Position numbers and translations under genes: made by a program. From Micrasema longulum (lineage: Eukaryota; Arthropoda; Insecta; Trichoptera; Brachycentridae): a DNA stretch of 64,000 bases. The notes under the pieces were generated by a model. It did no database searches. It was not told where the DNA came from and saw only the letters and a list, made by a program, of their open reading frames with translations. The stretch covers positions 203,097 through 267,096 of the forward strand of contig JAGVSM010004866.1 of assembly GCA_022494885.1 (NCBI GenBank), given 5' to 3'. Below, piece by piece: positions 34,131-45,110 of the stretch. Position 1 is the stretch's first letter; every line of letters starts with the position of its first letter.

Positions 34131-35039
34131 AGGTTCTAGTAACGTTATCTTATTTAAGGATTGATAATATAAGGATAAATTGATCAATTTGTTTTTTTTT
34201 TACTTTCAGTGCTGCAGAAAAGCGTTTATTTGATATTTTTTAAATACATATTAATATTTGTTACCCACCAAGTCTAAAGACTTTTTGGTGGGACACATTT
34301 ATTTTTTTATGACAGGTTTATTTAACAGTATTTTATTTATATTACACAAATTTATTTATCAACATGCACTATAAAACATTCAAAAGATTTCTTCAGTTAT
34401 TTTTTTTCTTTTAATGATCTTTCGTGTTAGTGATGTTTGTGGGAGATCATTGAACAACCTTGGAATGACGCAATTTAATGTTAGTTCTCTGAAATAATTT
34501 ATAATTCGGAGAACAACCGGGAGCCCTTAGTTTTTAATCTAGTGTTGTGAATTCGAAACTTTTTTTTTATATTCCGGATCAACAAAGTGATCTACAATCA
34601 ATTTGTAGTCACAAAGTTGTTTTACCGGCAGGATATTACATAATATAAAATATTCACCTTCGCCCATATGTAATTGATATACCTTTTTTTGTAAGGATTC
34701 TGAACAAACAAAATAAACAGGCAGCTTTACGGCACAGAAAGGTATGTATTAGCAATGAAATAAAAAAGAAACCCCCCTATTAAGATGCTAACAAAAGCTA
34801 TACGCTTGTATTGAATTTAAGTAAGTAAAATATTTAGGATACGATACAAAATAAGGAATAAATTAATTCGTTCATTTAAGCTTGAGTTTCTATGCATGTG
34901 CGGATGCTTATACTGGCAATGTGGTATTTTGAACAAATTAAGTTGAGTAGAGTGGCTTAAAAGACTAATTTGTTTGAACTGAAAAAATACTATCAAACAA
35001 ACTTTAGAGGTGAAAAAACGATTAGAAGATATAACCTTT
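34131..35039. other. Non-coding intron sequence
   Basis: No gene recognised; 34390-34690 may be a decayed LINE 3' region but has no readable motif. Confidence 0.3.
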
Positions 35040-35345
35040 GTTACTACTAGTACTACTACTACCATCACGCCATTTCCCCGTAGGGGTAGGCAGAGAGAAT
35101 GGACCGCCACATACGTCTATCCTGGCATACATTCCTAGCTTCTTCCACATTCATACATCTTGTCATACACGCCCTTCGGTTCTGTCTGCTTTTGACATGA
35201 CCAGACTTAAGATTTTGGTTTATCTGATCATGCCACGTCTTCCTTGGTCGTCCTCGTCTCACATTGCCGTTCATTTTCGCCATATATACTTGTTTTACCA
35301 TTATTTCGTCGTCCATTCGTTCTACGTGACCAAACCATCTCAGAG
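35040..35345 (-). pseudogene. RTE-type LINE ORF tail (family 2), partner at 49270-49790
   Basis: On the minus strand it encodes MVKQVYMAKMNGNVRRGRPR, TWHDQINQNLKSGHVKSRQN, RACMTRCMNVEEAR and the end MWRSILSAYP. This is the C-terminal region of an RTE-like endonuclease/reverse transcriptase (GRPR.TW..., ACM.R...VEEAR..C.DR..WRS.L). It ends in a TAC/CTA microsatellite (about 35041-35061), typical of RTE 3' ends. Its nucleotide sequence is about 95% identical by eye to the copy at 49298. Confidence 0.8.
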
Positions 35346-35933
35346 AAAAAATATGTTGATAACCTTTGCAAGACTAGAATTTGTTAAAAATGCCCCACAG
35401 ATACATCAAACTCCAAAATACTGATACTGTGCTTTTTAGTATAATGTTAACTGCTAAAACATTATTATTACAAAAACCTTATATTAGAACCATTCCTTAG
35501 TAAGGTAACAAAATGGCATATGATTGCAGAACGATTTGAACGCCATTTCCTGGTGTTCTTTGTCTGGTGACTATATGAGAAACGATTTATGGCATGCTGA
35601 TACTTTTCTTGTCGGTTTTGACTAACTGGTTTTCTGTACATAGATGGATTTAATTGAAAATAGAAACTTAATTTAATAAATGTATCACTATGAAATCTAA
35701 ATCAAAAATAAAATATTAAATATATTGCATACCTATATTTTTTAAGAACTTTCGAATTCCAGAAACGAAAGAATTTTTTTCCCTTTTTCAATACAAGTTT
35801 TTTTAAATTTAAATTTTATTGATAAACCCTTACGGGTTACATACATTTAACAAAATGTTTTCACTTTTAAAATTCACTTTCTACTGTTAATAATAATATT
35901 TTTAACATCTTTTGTAAAGGTTGTCTGAGTCTT
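35346..35933. other. Non-coding; 3' part of a LINE at its end
   Basis: 35810-35933 (TTTTATTGATAAACCCTTACGGG and following) probably is the 3' UTR of the reverse-transcriptase tail next to it. The rest is unclassified. Confidence 0.4.
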
Positions 35934-36280
35934 TTATTTAGTTTTGTCTGGTAGTTTATTGTATAATTTCAGTCCATGGTTTATAAGTCTTGATTGTCCT
36001 TTTCTCGTTTTAAAAGATTGTATATGATATTTTTCTGATATTCTCGTATTGTGTTCATGTTTACTACAATTTTTTTCAAGTTTTAATTCTTCGTCTACAA
36101 TTTCATCAGTGGCTAATTTATGAATAAATTTTAAAGATTCTAGTTTAAAGAATTCAGTTACGTTTAATTGTTTAGTTTGTTCAAAAAGTTCTTTAGTTGC
36201 TGTTGGATAGGGAAGGTCATATACTAACTTTAATATTTTATTTATTAATCTAATACTTTCTTATGATGGTAAAGGGCATT
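35934..36280 (-). pseudogene. Jockey/CR1-type reverse transcriptase, C-terminal tail
   Basis: On the minus strand one frame is open from 36264 to TAA 35936-35934 with no start codon. It begins LPS(stop)ESIRLINKILKLVY and ends GLKLYNKLPDKTK. R.INK.LKL.YDLP...T, a central charged segment and the closing N.LP..TK are the pattern of the region after the reverse-transcriptase domain in jockey/CR1-like LINEs. An in-frame TAA (about 36265-36267) interrupts it at its upstream end. The 109 open codons are well above chance for such AT-rich DNA. Confidence 0.65.
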
Positions 36281-37194
36281 GTCATGATTTTATTTTTATT
36301 TATCGTAGTAATTTAACTAGCAGAGTATCGCACAAATAATGTACGAATTGAATGGGAGCTGATCGGATCGGAAACCCATAACGACAAAAGTGGTTTATCG
36401 TCTTGGATTTTCTTGAATACCTTTATGTTATAAAAGTAAAGTTTGCGCTCATATTTACAAGAGTGTTTTCAGGTTGAAAAACACATAAATAATATAAAGG
36501 AGTTGACACGATCTCGTAACGCACTATAATGTTTATAGGTGTATCCAAGCCACAGCATTGTGAGCACGAAGCATTGTGATTTCTGACAAGATTGTCAATA
36601 ATTGCGACCACACCAGTCTTGTCTCTTTGTCTCATACTAAATAACTTTGAGATTACACTTCCTCAATACGTGTGTGGGAATCCTATACGACAATAATAGT
36701 CGCACGAAGGTCATTGGTCGTTATTTATTACTAAGTTTGCAATGAGAAATTACAGCGACAGTTCTCTTACTAAAAATTCTAAAGTTCGTGTTACGACACA
36801 AAAAATGGCGTGTATTATTTCAAGTTCATAGCATTGAATTAAACCACACTATTTAATTCTATTTACAAAAGTTATCTTAGTAAATAAATCACTAACCCTT
36901 TCATCCCGGGTGTTCATTAAAATATACACGATTTTTCAATTATCATTATTGTACCTACCGATATCCAAAACTGTCGAGTGTATTTTTTAATTACTGGAAC
37001 CCTTAAGTACCGCTCTATTTTTTTATACGTCGGTAATCAGAATTACACAAAAAAGATCGTTTTTAATGTTGATATATTGACTTCTGGCTGTTTCATTTGT
37101 TTTGGAGCGAATTTCCATGGTCTTTGACTGATATATAAAGCAAGTCTAACCATATATTGTTAAATAATAAGACAGGTTTTTTTTTTAATAAAAA
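36281..37194. other. Non-coding intron sequence
   Basis: No gene or repeat recognised. Confidence 0.35.
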
Positions 37195-37375
37195 ATAAAT
37201 ATTTGCGTTCTTATAATTTGCCCGAATATGCCAATTTCGGGGCCATTTTCGATAAGTTGTAAATAACTCACTATTAAAAAATGGAAACCAAGTTGTGGTG
37301 AGCGGGGTGCAAACACGCGAACCTCGGACCTCTGATCCGTGAGTCTGTGACAGTCTGAGACAGACAGACTAGTTT
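37195..37375 (-). mobile_element. tRNA-derived SINE, family B
   Basis: On plus: TTTGCCCGAATATGCCAATTT, GGGGCCATTTTCGATAAGTTG, AAATAACTCACTATTA, an inverted decayed B box GGGGTGCAAACACGCGAACC, and TCTGATCCGTGAGTCTGTGAC. The T-rich left end is the A-tail on minus. Confidence 0.75.
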
Positions 37376-38325
37376 GAGACCCATTGCTTACAAAAAAAAA
37401 ATCCGAAATAATAATTTCAAATAATTATTTTAGTACACGAAATAGAAATAACTTTTTGTTTCCGCAGGAATTGATTCAGGTCTGAAAGAGTTATATAAAA
37501 TACCAATTGAACGTTGAATACAAAACGGAAATTGAATATTTGATATTATTGAACCAAATAACCAACTTGGTGGTCTTTTTTGATTTGTTTTCGTATGAAC
37601 AGGTGAGTTTTTCACTCGTTTGATAATTTACTTTTCTTTATATTCGTTGCGTGCTGGTACCTATATAAATTCTCATGATTGTGTAATTTTACCATCTAAA
37701 AAGAATTTAAATTAAAAAATGATATTGCATTTTCTATTCAAAATGGCTAATTAATTTTCTGTACCTACCTATAATATTAACCTCGTAGTTTGGTAATGTA
37801 AAATGTAATTACGCAAACTACGTTAGTCTGTGAAATTATTTTTTTCCATTAAATTGATAATTTAAGCGTGCAAATCGTCATTAAACGAGTCCAAGAATTT
37901 TAGCACGATTGGTATTATGTTTGTATAATGCAACTTTGGACTTTGGGTAACTAATATAACTAATCTGGTTACTTTTTAGATCTGCAAAAAATCGAAGATT
38001 CGCTGAAAATATTGTTACCTATCCATGCAGCTAATCGTTTATGTAGGTATAATGCACAGCACTGAAATAAAAAAATCACCGTTTATTATAATATAATTTA
38101 TCAAGGATCCAATTCTTCAGCTCACGTACCAGTCAAGAGATAAATTAAAGATGTACCTACAGACAAACTAGGCATTTCTGAAACGATTCTTCTTGACAAA
38201 CATCAATACACTTTTATATCGAGTTTTTACATATACCTACATAAAATAATTGCGTTGACCTAATATTAATTGAATCTCATGTAATTGTTTTTTTGACAAT
38301 TTTAATTAATTGAAAAATGTATTTA
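37376..38325. other. Non-coding intron sequence
   Basis: AT-rich; nothing recognised. Confidence 0.35.
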
Positions 38326-38594
38326 GTCAGCTTCGTGGTGTACCTAATGATCAGCGCGTTTGCCTACCATGAAGAGGTCCCGGATTCAATTCTCGACATG
38401 GTTGAAATGAAATATTTATTTAAAAAGGTGTTTTTACACTAGAATATTTCGCAATCCCTGGGCTTGTACCTGAAGCGTTAGACTGCTAATCTTACCTTCA
38501 TGTAACAGAATTGATCGAGATACGCTGCGATTGGTGTACCAATGCAGTTCCCTATGCACCATGCAGAAAGGGAATGATGATGATGATGATGTAA
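38326..38594 (+). mobile_element. tRNA-derived SINE, family A (full length)
   Basis: Head GTCAGCTTCGTGGTGTAC, ATGATCAGCGCGTTTGCC (A-box region) and GAGGTCCCGGATTCAATTC (decayed B box). Body GAAATATTTATTTAAAAAGG, TGTACCTGAAGCGTTAGACTG, ATACGCTGCGATTGGTGTACC and TATGCACCATGC. It ends in the GATGATGATGATGATG microsatellite. One of three complete copies that define the family. Confidence 0.85.
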
Positions 38595-39514
38595 GTAATT
38601 CAGTACTAAAACCATATGCTATTTTTTTTTCATATAAGCAAAGAGTACCCATGCATGCTCTTTGGGCGCGTACTCTTTCATTAGGCACCAATTTGACGAC
38701 ACAGATAAAATATTTGTCAAATGTCATCCAGTGACAAAAACAAACACTTGAAGACAGTTGAACGATCACTTAACAAAATAAAATAATACTTACTATTGTT
38801 ATCATAGTCCTTTGTCTAGTAACAGATGATTCGTTTTTATCGATTTTAATATCAAAACTACCAAACAACATTAAATGGTTTTTATAAGAAATGTAATCTT
38901 ACACGTAATGTGAACGACTTACAGATTAACTAATTCATTATATTTGTTATGTTATTTATTTATTGACTTAAGGTTTATTTTGTAGGGTTTATTTTGTATA
39001 TAATAATGTTAATATTAAAATCAAACACTGATTGGAGTCTGCTTAAACAGTTTTTATACCCTTAACTGTTGGTTTTTCTCATAACTTTAACCATTTTACA
39101 TGCTTAACTTGATACGTTCAATTATAACTTAAGTACCTAGAGATATATAACTGTACTTGAGGATCTTCAGTCTTCTTCACCTTCACATTCGGTTGCCCTA
39201 ACAAGGCGAAACAATTGTCCGATTTTTTGTTATTGTGTTTAAAAATAAACTGTTTTAGTAGACTCAAATTAATGTTTGATTACATTGTAAAACGAGGCTC
39301 GCACAGAGACATGCATATTTTATAGGACCAAAAACTTTTGATTCTTTTTTACTGATAATATTTCATTGATTCCAAACTTTCAAAATTTATTCAAAATTTT
39401 TCTTCTTTTAAAAAACACGTACTATCCTTGATTCATACAAAAGATATGAACTCTTTTTTTCTATGATATATTTTGCTGCCCTTTAATAATAAGGAATATT
39501 TTTATGTTTTCTTA
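38595..39514. other. Non-coding intron sequence
   Basis: No gene or repeat recognised. Confidence 0.35.
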
Positions 39515-39815
39515 ATAATTTTTATTTCCTTTTTTAATTACTATAAAAAAAAATATATAATCTTTTATTTTCTCTTTATTATGTAACACAAAAATATTTT
39601 AACTGTCTATTCATTATAGGAGAGAAAATTCAATATCATTTTTTTGTATACCCACGAATAGACCATGCCTTAGTGGGATTTTTTTGTTCACTATTTTTAA
39701 CATTAATATGTATTTTATTGCTATGTAACTATCGTTTTTTGAGTACTCTGTTTTACCTCTTATGTATATTGTAAAAAAAAACAAAATAAATTTAAACAAA
39801 AATAAAAATAAAAAA
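39515..39815 (+). repeat. Second copy of the repeat at 24960-25285
   Basis: Same blocks, same orientation, ends GTATATTGTAAAAAAAAAC and AAATAAA. The identity is roughly 80% by eye. Confidence 0.65.
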
Positions 39816-40619
39816 AATATTAAAAGTTATGTTATTTGTAAGATGTGTAACGGACAATTGAAAAGTAGAACAAGAGAGACAATGCAATTTGACGTAACGC
39901 ATAAAGAAACTTTGATAGGCGGTAAAAACTAAATAACTGCTCGATGCAAAGTCATAAGTACAACCTCAATACAATACTCCATATTGTCACACATAACAAT
40001 ATAAAATACTAACTGTACAACAGGTGCATTTTGAAACAGATCATTGTTTTATTAATGGCGATGCTGACAGAGTTAATCAATTCGGCCAGTAGTGGATTTC
40101 GCTTCGGTCTACCGATTGGCCATTGCCCACCGCGGCCGTTACAGTGTGAAGCTGGTGAACACTGCTCTTTCATTCTTCGGTTGCGAAACCCGCCCAGTAT
40201 TCTTCGCTAGTTGAGACCTCGGACCGGCCTTACGATAAGGATGCAGTGCTTGCCCAATAAGAGAAATGATCGTCAGTGTTACCAGCGCAATTAATTATCA
40301 AACCTTATCAATAAATTTAATCGTTGTAATTTGTATCGAAATACTTTCGGTCTAACTTCCATTCGCCGCTGAGAAATAGTGTTACCATTCAACTAACAAC
40401 TGAGGTATTTCACTGTGGAAGTTTAGACTTTAATTGCGCAAAGATTTTTCTTAGGAGATTTCTTAAATGACTAAAATTTTTGGGAAATATTTTTTAATGG
40501 ACTGCTGCGATAACGGATAGCAGGTATCAGAGAAAACGTCAAATAATTTAATCAGCTCACGAGGAAGTTGAGTGCAACAGGAAATTGAATGAATGAATAT
40601 AAAATGTGATAATTAGAGA
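39816..40619. other. Non-coding; GC-rich island at 40085-40260
   Basis: The island includes CCACCGCGGCCGTTACAG and CTCGGACCGGCC. No splice-bounded exon, tRNA or known repeat could be read in it. The rest is AT-rich. Confidence 0.35.
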
Positions 40620-41088
40620 TGTAGGGATTGAGGTGTGGTTGGAGTTCCTACCCCAGTTAGAGATTGACAGAGAAGATACGAGATTGCTGTTTGATGTTTA
40701 TTTATTACATGGCGAATAAATAATGAATAATGTCGGACGAGTGTTACGGCGATGGTGGATTGAAGAGACTGCACTTGAACTACATACTGGAACTGAGTGA
40801 ACTGTACTGATCTTGTTGAGCTGACTGAACGAGCTGACTGACGTTAGCTGCGTCCTCTGGTCTCTTTATAGACGACGTTCCTTTGTAGTTCATTTCTTTA
40901 TGGTAAGGACGATGTGAATGTACTGTAGAACGATGCCCTCCGATTTCATGTGAAATACTCAGAGTAGCATTTTACGAATGTATTGGATTCGATTGAAAAT
41001 GATGACATTGTATCGTCGGTCATTAGTATTTTTTAGGTGAACTAATTTAACACGTGTGTGTCATCGACTAAGGACTATGGACCCTACA
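40620..41088 (+). mobile_element. Solo LTR (469 bp), probably Ty3/gypsy type
   Basis: Begins TGTAGGG and ends CCCTACA, a 7-bp terminal inverted repeat with the TG...CA rule. It is flanked by a perfect 4-bp duplication GAGA (40616-40619 and 41089-41092). Internally there is TTTATAGACGACG (TATA-like, about 40865) and GAATAAATAATGAATAA (about 40711). No internal retrovirus-like genes are present, so it is the product of LTR-LTR recombination. A 4-bp duplication suggests Ty3/gypsy rather than Copia (5 bp). The strand is inferred from the TATA-like site. Confidence 0.75.
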
Positions 41089-42420
41089 GAGATAATTGTA
41101 AGTTTTTTAAAAACGCATGAAAAAATAATAAAAATTAACTACTATGTCGACGTCACTAGTTCTCGAAAATCAACCAATAACAGAGTGTTGTGATATATTT
41201 CCGGTTACCGGAAAGACAACCCACAAATCAGGATAGCTTACCATAGGGAACTTGTGACGTCAGGAGTAATTTTAAAATCACAAATCTTGAAAAATTTTAG
41301 CGCTGATAATATACGATTCATCTTCTTTTTTTTAAAATTTTGGCAACCACTGAACTTCCTCATTGGCGGAACACTGCAAGAATTAAGATTGTTGCAGCAT
41401 TGAAGATGGATATTTGCGACATACTTGTAGTTGAGATAATTCTAATAAGCTTATTTGTTTTGATGTCTATCCTAAATCCTTTTTTAAATGATGAAATTTC
41501 AAAAATCAACTCAGTCCTGTGAAAACAAAAAAGCAATACAAAATTTGTATGTATAACTGTTAGTACAGAAATATATAATAGTATATTGAAAAAATTAAGT
41601 AACCTTTATAATTTTTCCACTGTCAATAGTACTATTCTCGATCCAACGTAAGAACGACCTGCGTCCGCGCTTGTCGCTCCTCCTCCCCCACTACTAACTT
41701 AACACATTTAATCCAGATCAAATTAAATTGTAAATGTGGCATGCGAGACGCGAGACCATAAATTTTATGTTCATACGGGAGTCGTATTTGATGCACGAAA
41801 TTTCAATTTTCAACACGGAGATCGTTTTAAATGAAAATTATACATTTAAACAAAAATCTTCATGGATAAAGGAATGTAATAATTATGATTGTGTATCTGC
41901 ACTGTTGCGACGGTTTGTAAATACCTTACCAATTTAGAAGGAACATTTAAAATTATGTTATAAAAGAAATTCGGAAAACTATAAAAGGCATCAATTTGAA
42001 ATATTTGACTTGGTTCCTTTAATATATTTAATTGTTTCCTTGAAAGTATATTTCGGGCATTACATATTTATGTGCCTATATACTGTCAGTGGACCCGGCA
42101 CAATAGATCTTCTCAGGTCACAGTGACGTCAGGAGCTTGCATAGCACTGACATCCACCACTAAGAAAAATAATAAGAATGTACTGTCTGTCATTTTGTTA
42201 AGCTTAACAAAGTTCCTAATAAGTCAAAATAATGCAAACCAAGCTAAACATATAAAAGACGCACATTTGCACATATTACATCTTAACAAACACGGATTAG
42301 GCAGAAGATTATCAAACGCTGCTGGAGATAAATAAGTTTTGTACGTAAGTACATTGACGACAAGATAGTCCGGAAGATAAACTGATTATTGGTATTCTCT
42401 TATTCTCAATTATTATTATT
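41089..42420. other. Non-coding intron sequence
   Basis: AT-rich with short motif-less open frames; no gene recognised. Confidence 0.35.
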
Positions 42421-42515
42421 CTTGTGTCTTTATACTTTCCTTTATAATAATTTTCCATGCATAAATATGTCCTTAAAAACGCCCATTGAGCGTACATATA
42501 AATAAATAAATTAAA
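42421..42515 (-). repeat. Inverted second copy of the repeat at 1085-1177
   Basis: The reverse complement reads TTTATTTATATGTACGCTCA, ATGGGCGTTTTTAAGGACAT, ATTTATGCATG and AAAGACAC, matching the first copy. Confidence 0.6.
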
Positions 42516-43164
42516 TGTTCGGCTTGTTGTTGCTTAAAATATTAGAACTCAGTCCATGCGGCTATATTTTATGCATAGCTGTTATTCTTTTGATGCATTA
42601 GGTGTTTTCAATATCTTTTTGGTTAGTGTAGTTTTATGTGTATCGTTAACTAATATTCTAGAATTTTCATACATTGCTCATTTACGTAATGCTATTTTTA
42701 ACAATATTTTTTAAATGTATTTTACAACTTTATTGTATTGGTGACTCCGAGTTATAGTCACAGCTGAAAATACAAAACAACGCGTTTTACGATCGTTTAT
42801 TTTTATTTTTACTTAAATAACATTGCTCCAGAATACGAAAAGAAAATACTTCAGAAAACAATTTTTGATAACCGTTGTTATCAAATAATTTTTTGATTAA
42901 CGCCTAAAAATATTTATCCTTTATCCGTGAATTTCGATAATTGTAAAGAAAAGATCAAAGCTTAAAAAATTCTATGTAAGCATTCTAAAAATTTAAGTCA
43001 TTTTATACGAAAAAACGAGTACAACATGTGACCCGAGTAAGGAATAAATCTTATCTGCTAAAAACTGTAACTAATTGCAAGCCTACCCGTACAAGTTTTA
43101 AGTGTGTATGGGCGTCTCTTTACTGGAAGACAGATAATACACTATCTACGTTCACTTTTATCAT
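42516..43164. other. Non-coding intron sequence
   Basis: AT-rich; nothing recognised. Confidence 0.35.
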
Positions 43165-43822
43165 TTGTTATGCTGCATGGCGCATAGCCTGAGGATATTT
43201 AAGCTTGGATCGGATATTAGCCTTTAGAAAGATGGGCTTCACATTTATCATTCTCTTCAAACCGTCAATCAAGTGCAATATTTGCGCTGCGCAATATATT
43301 GTCTCGGGCTCGGATACCCCGCCCTACAAATGCTAGTAAATTGCGCCTCAGAATAAACCTAGACCACGGGTCTGCCGTGTTTATATCTCGTATACTTTCA
43401 CTGGAGATGTATGTATAAAGACAGTGAATCTGAATTGCCAATGTTACTGTATGTAAAGAGTCTCCACCGAGCCTCGAGTCTTTAACTGTAGTTGCAAAAC
43501 AGCTTATGTAAGTCTTTTGTTTCTTTAAAAGGAGACACAAAAGTGGAACGTATTTAAATTGTTTGTCTTGCATAATAAGTACTAGGTTCTCGTTTTTATA
43601 TCGAAATGATTATGACATTTCCCCCTGACATAAACGATTTATAATTTGTTGATATTCCTCTTGTGTCTCGGATGCCATTGCAAATTTCAAATAGGAAAAG
43701 GAAACATTGGTAAAATTACCGAATGTAATTAGAGTTTTCCCCTTGACAATCAGGCTATTTTTGCATGTTTTTTTGCTGAGCATCCTCATTGTTATTGGGA
43801 TTGCATACCTATATGCATACAA
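43165..43822 (-). pseudogene. Unrecognised coding relic ending at a MITE
   Basis: One minus-strand frame runs from 43822 to 43265 with a single internal stop (TAA, 43612-43610). A shift of one base then continues an open frame to about 43165 (GLKRMINVKPIFLKANIRSK ... YPQAMRHAA). Peptides include MLSKKTCKNSLIVKGKTLIT, FAMASETQEEYQQIINRLCQ, SRLGGDSLHTVTLAIQIHCL and DPWSRFILRRNLLAFVGRGI. The amino-acid composition is protein-like and more than 200 codons with one stop and one shift is unlikely by chance in this base composition. I do not recognise the family. The upstream end meets the TTAA site of the MITE at 43827, so that insertion may have cut it. It may be a mobile-element gene, an old viral insertion or a retrocopy of a host gene. 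Confidence 0.4.
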
Positions 43823-43826
43823 TTAA

Positions 43827-44629
43827 GAATAGTCCAGATGGAGCGTAGAATCATATTTGAATACATCGGACTGTGTCCAATAATTCCCCAACTATGCCTC
43901 ACTTTCGCCGCGCGCATTCGTGATGCCGCAGCGTAATGTTGCACGATGGGAAAAAATAAAATTATAACACAAATGTTAGGTAAAAAAACACAAATGTAAG
44001 GCAAAAAAAGCGATCTATTATTTTCCCTAATATTTTATTGTGCACACGAAAATATTTATTGAAACAACAGAGTATATAAGTAAAGGGTCATTTAATAAGA
44101 GTAATTGAGTTAATGAACTTTAAACTTGAAACATAAAACAAATTTTAATTTACATAAACGGATATTTTCATATCATGTTAAATAATATTTTATGTTTTAA
44201 AGATAATGTCGGTCAAATGTCCATGAAAGAGTTGTTTAATTCGAGATACAAGTTTCATTAGTTCTCTCATTAGATGAGCAAAGTAGGGTTAAAAAAATTA
44301 CTATCTTAGCAACACCAACAAAATTTCCATTTTGTTTCTTTGACAATCTGACAGATGAAAAAATAATTCAATTTTTAAGTTATGTATTTGTTACATACAC
44401 ATTCATTTGCTAATTACACATGAAATGTGATACCACCCTGTTTCTCTAAAATCCTAGCAGTATTTCTACACTTAAAAAGGAAACAACACGGCATAGTTGA
44501 ATTCAAATCAGGAGTTGCGTACTGAGCGACGTCTACAAAGAAACTTATGTGTCAAAACGTAAACCTACTCGTTTATGAATAGTTTAGTCGCCTTCTGTTT
44601 GATGTGCGTAAGCGGTTTCTGGACTATTC
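43827..44629 (+). mobile_element. TTAA-flanked MITE (803 bp)
   Basis: Termini GAATAGTCCAGA ... TCTGGACTATTC form a perfect 12-bp inverted repeat, flanked by TTAA on both sides (43823-43826 and 44630-44633). A TTAA duplication is the hallmark of piggyBac-type transposition, although the terminus does not begin CCC. There is no transposase. A diverged copy lies at 1911-2573 and a terminal fragment at 58851-58922. Confidence 0.75.
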
Positions 44630-44633
44630 TTAA

Positions 44634-44974
44634 ATCTATGCCTAAATGATACTTTTTTGTAACAAGTAAATCATTTAAAGGTATAGTATTCCCTGATGAA
44701 TGATTAATTATTTCAAAGCTCCGAACTTGAATATTCGTTCCGTAGTTGTGTAAACTAATTAAAGAGAAAATTACGTAGTTTTTTTTCAAATTGAAAATAA
44801 CGACACGCAATTTGTGTATTTGGGTGTGTGGTGGTTTGACTTAGCGGGTAATGAACGTAGTAATTCGATATTCAAGTTAGTAGTGCCTCGTACTGCACAC
44901 ACCTTCCGAGACCCTTAGCCACGTATGCCCCATCTGACAAAGTATCTTGTTCTCCAGTCATGGACGTTTACAGC
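44634..44974. other. Non-coding intron sequence
   Basis: A minus-strand open frame continues here from 44810 up to the MITE edge without a recognised motif. It might be the upstream part of the relic at 43165-43822, but no join could be supported. Confidence 0.25.
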
Positions 44975-44979
44975 TGACG

Positions 44980-45014
44980 CACACTGGAGCCGAATTACGA
45001 ATTGTCGGAATAAA
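44980..45014 (+). repeat. Left terminal inverted repeat of the RAG1-like transposon
   Basis: Starts with CACACTG immediately after the TGACG duplication; 31 of 35 positions match the inverted right end. Confidence 0.85.
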
Positions 45015-45110
45015 TTATTTTAGTGGTATTTTAAATATGAAATAAATAAAACAATGTATATAAATTGTTATAAAGTAGTTTTAATAAGAAAAACATGATT
45101 TTTTAAAACT

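Noticed and set aside
40085..40260. GC-rich island as an exon or promoter
   Set aside because: No flanking splice sites with a consistent frame and no initiator plus coding continuation could be found.
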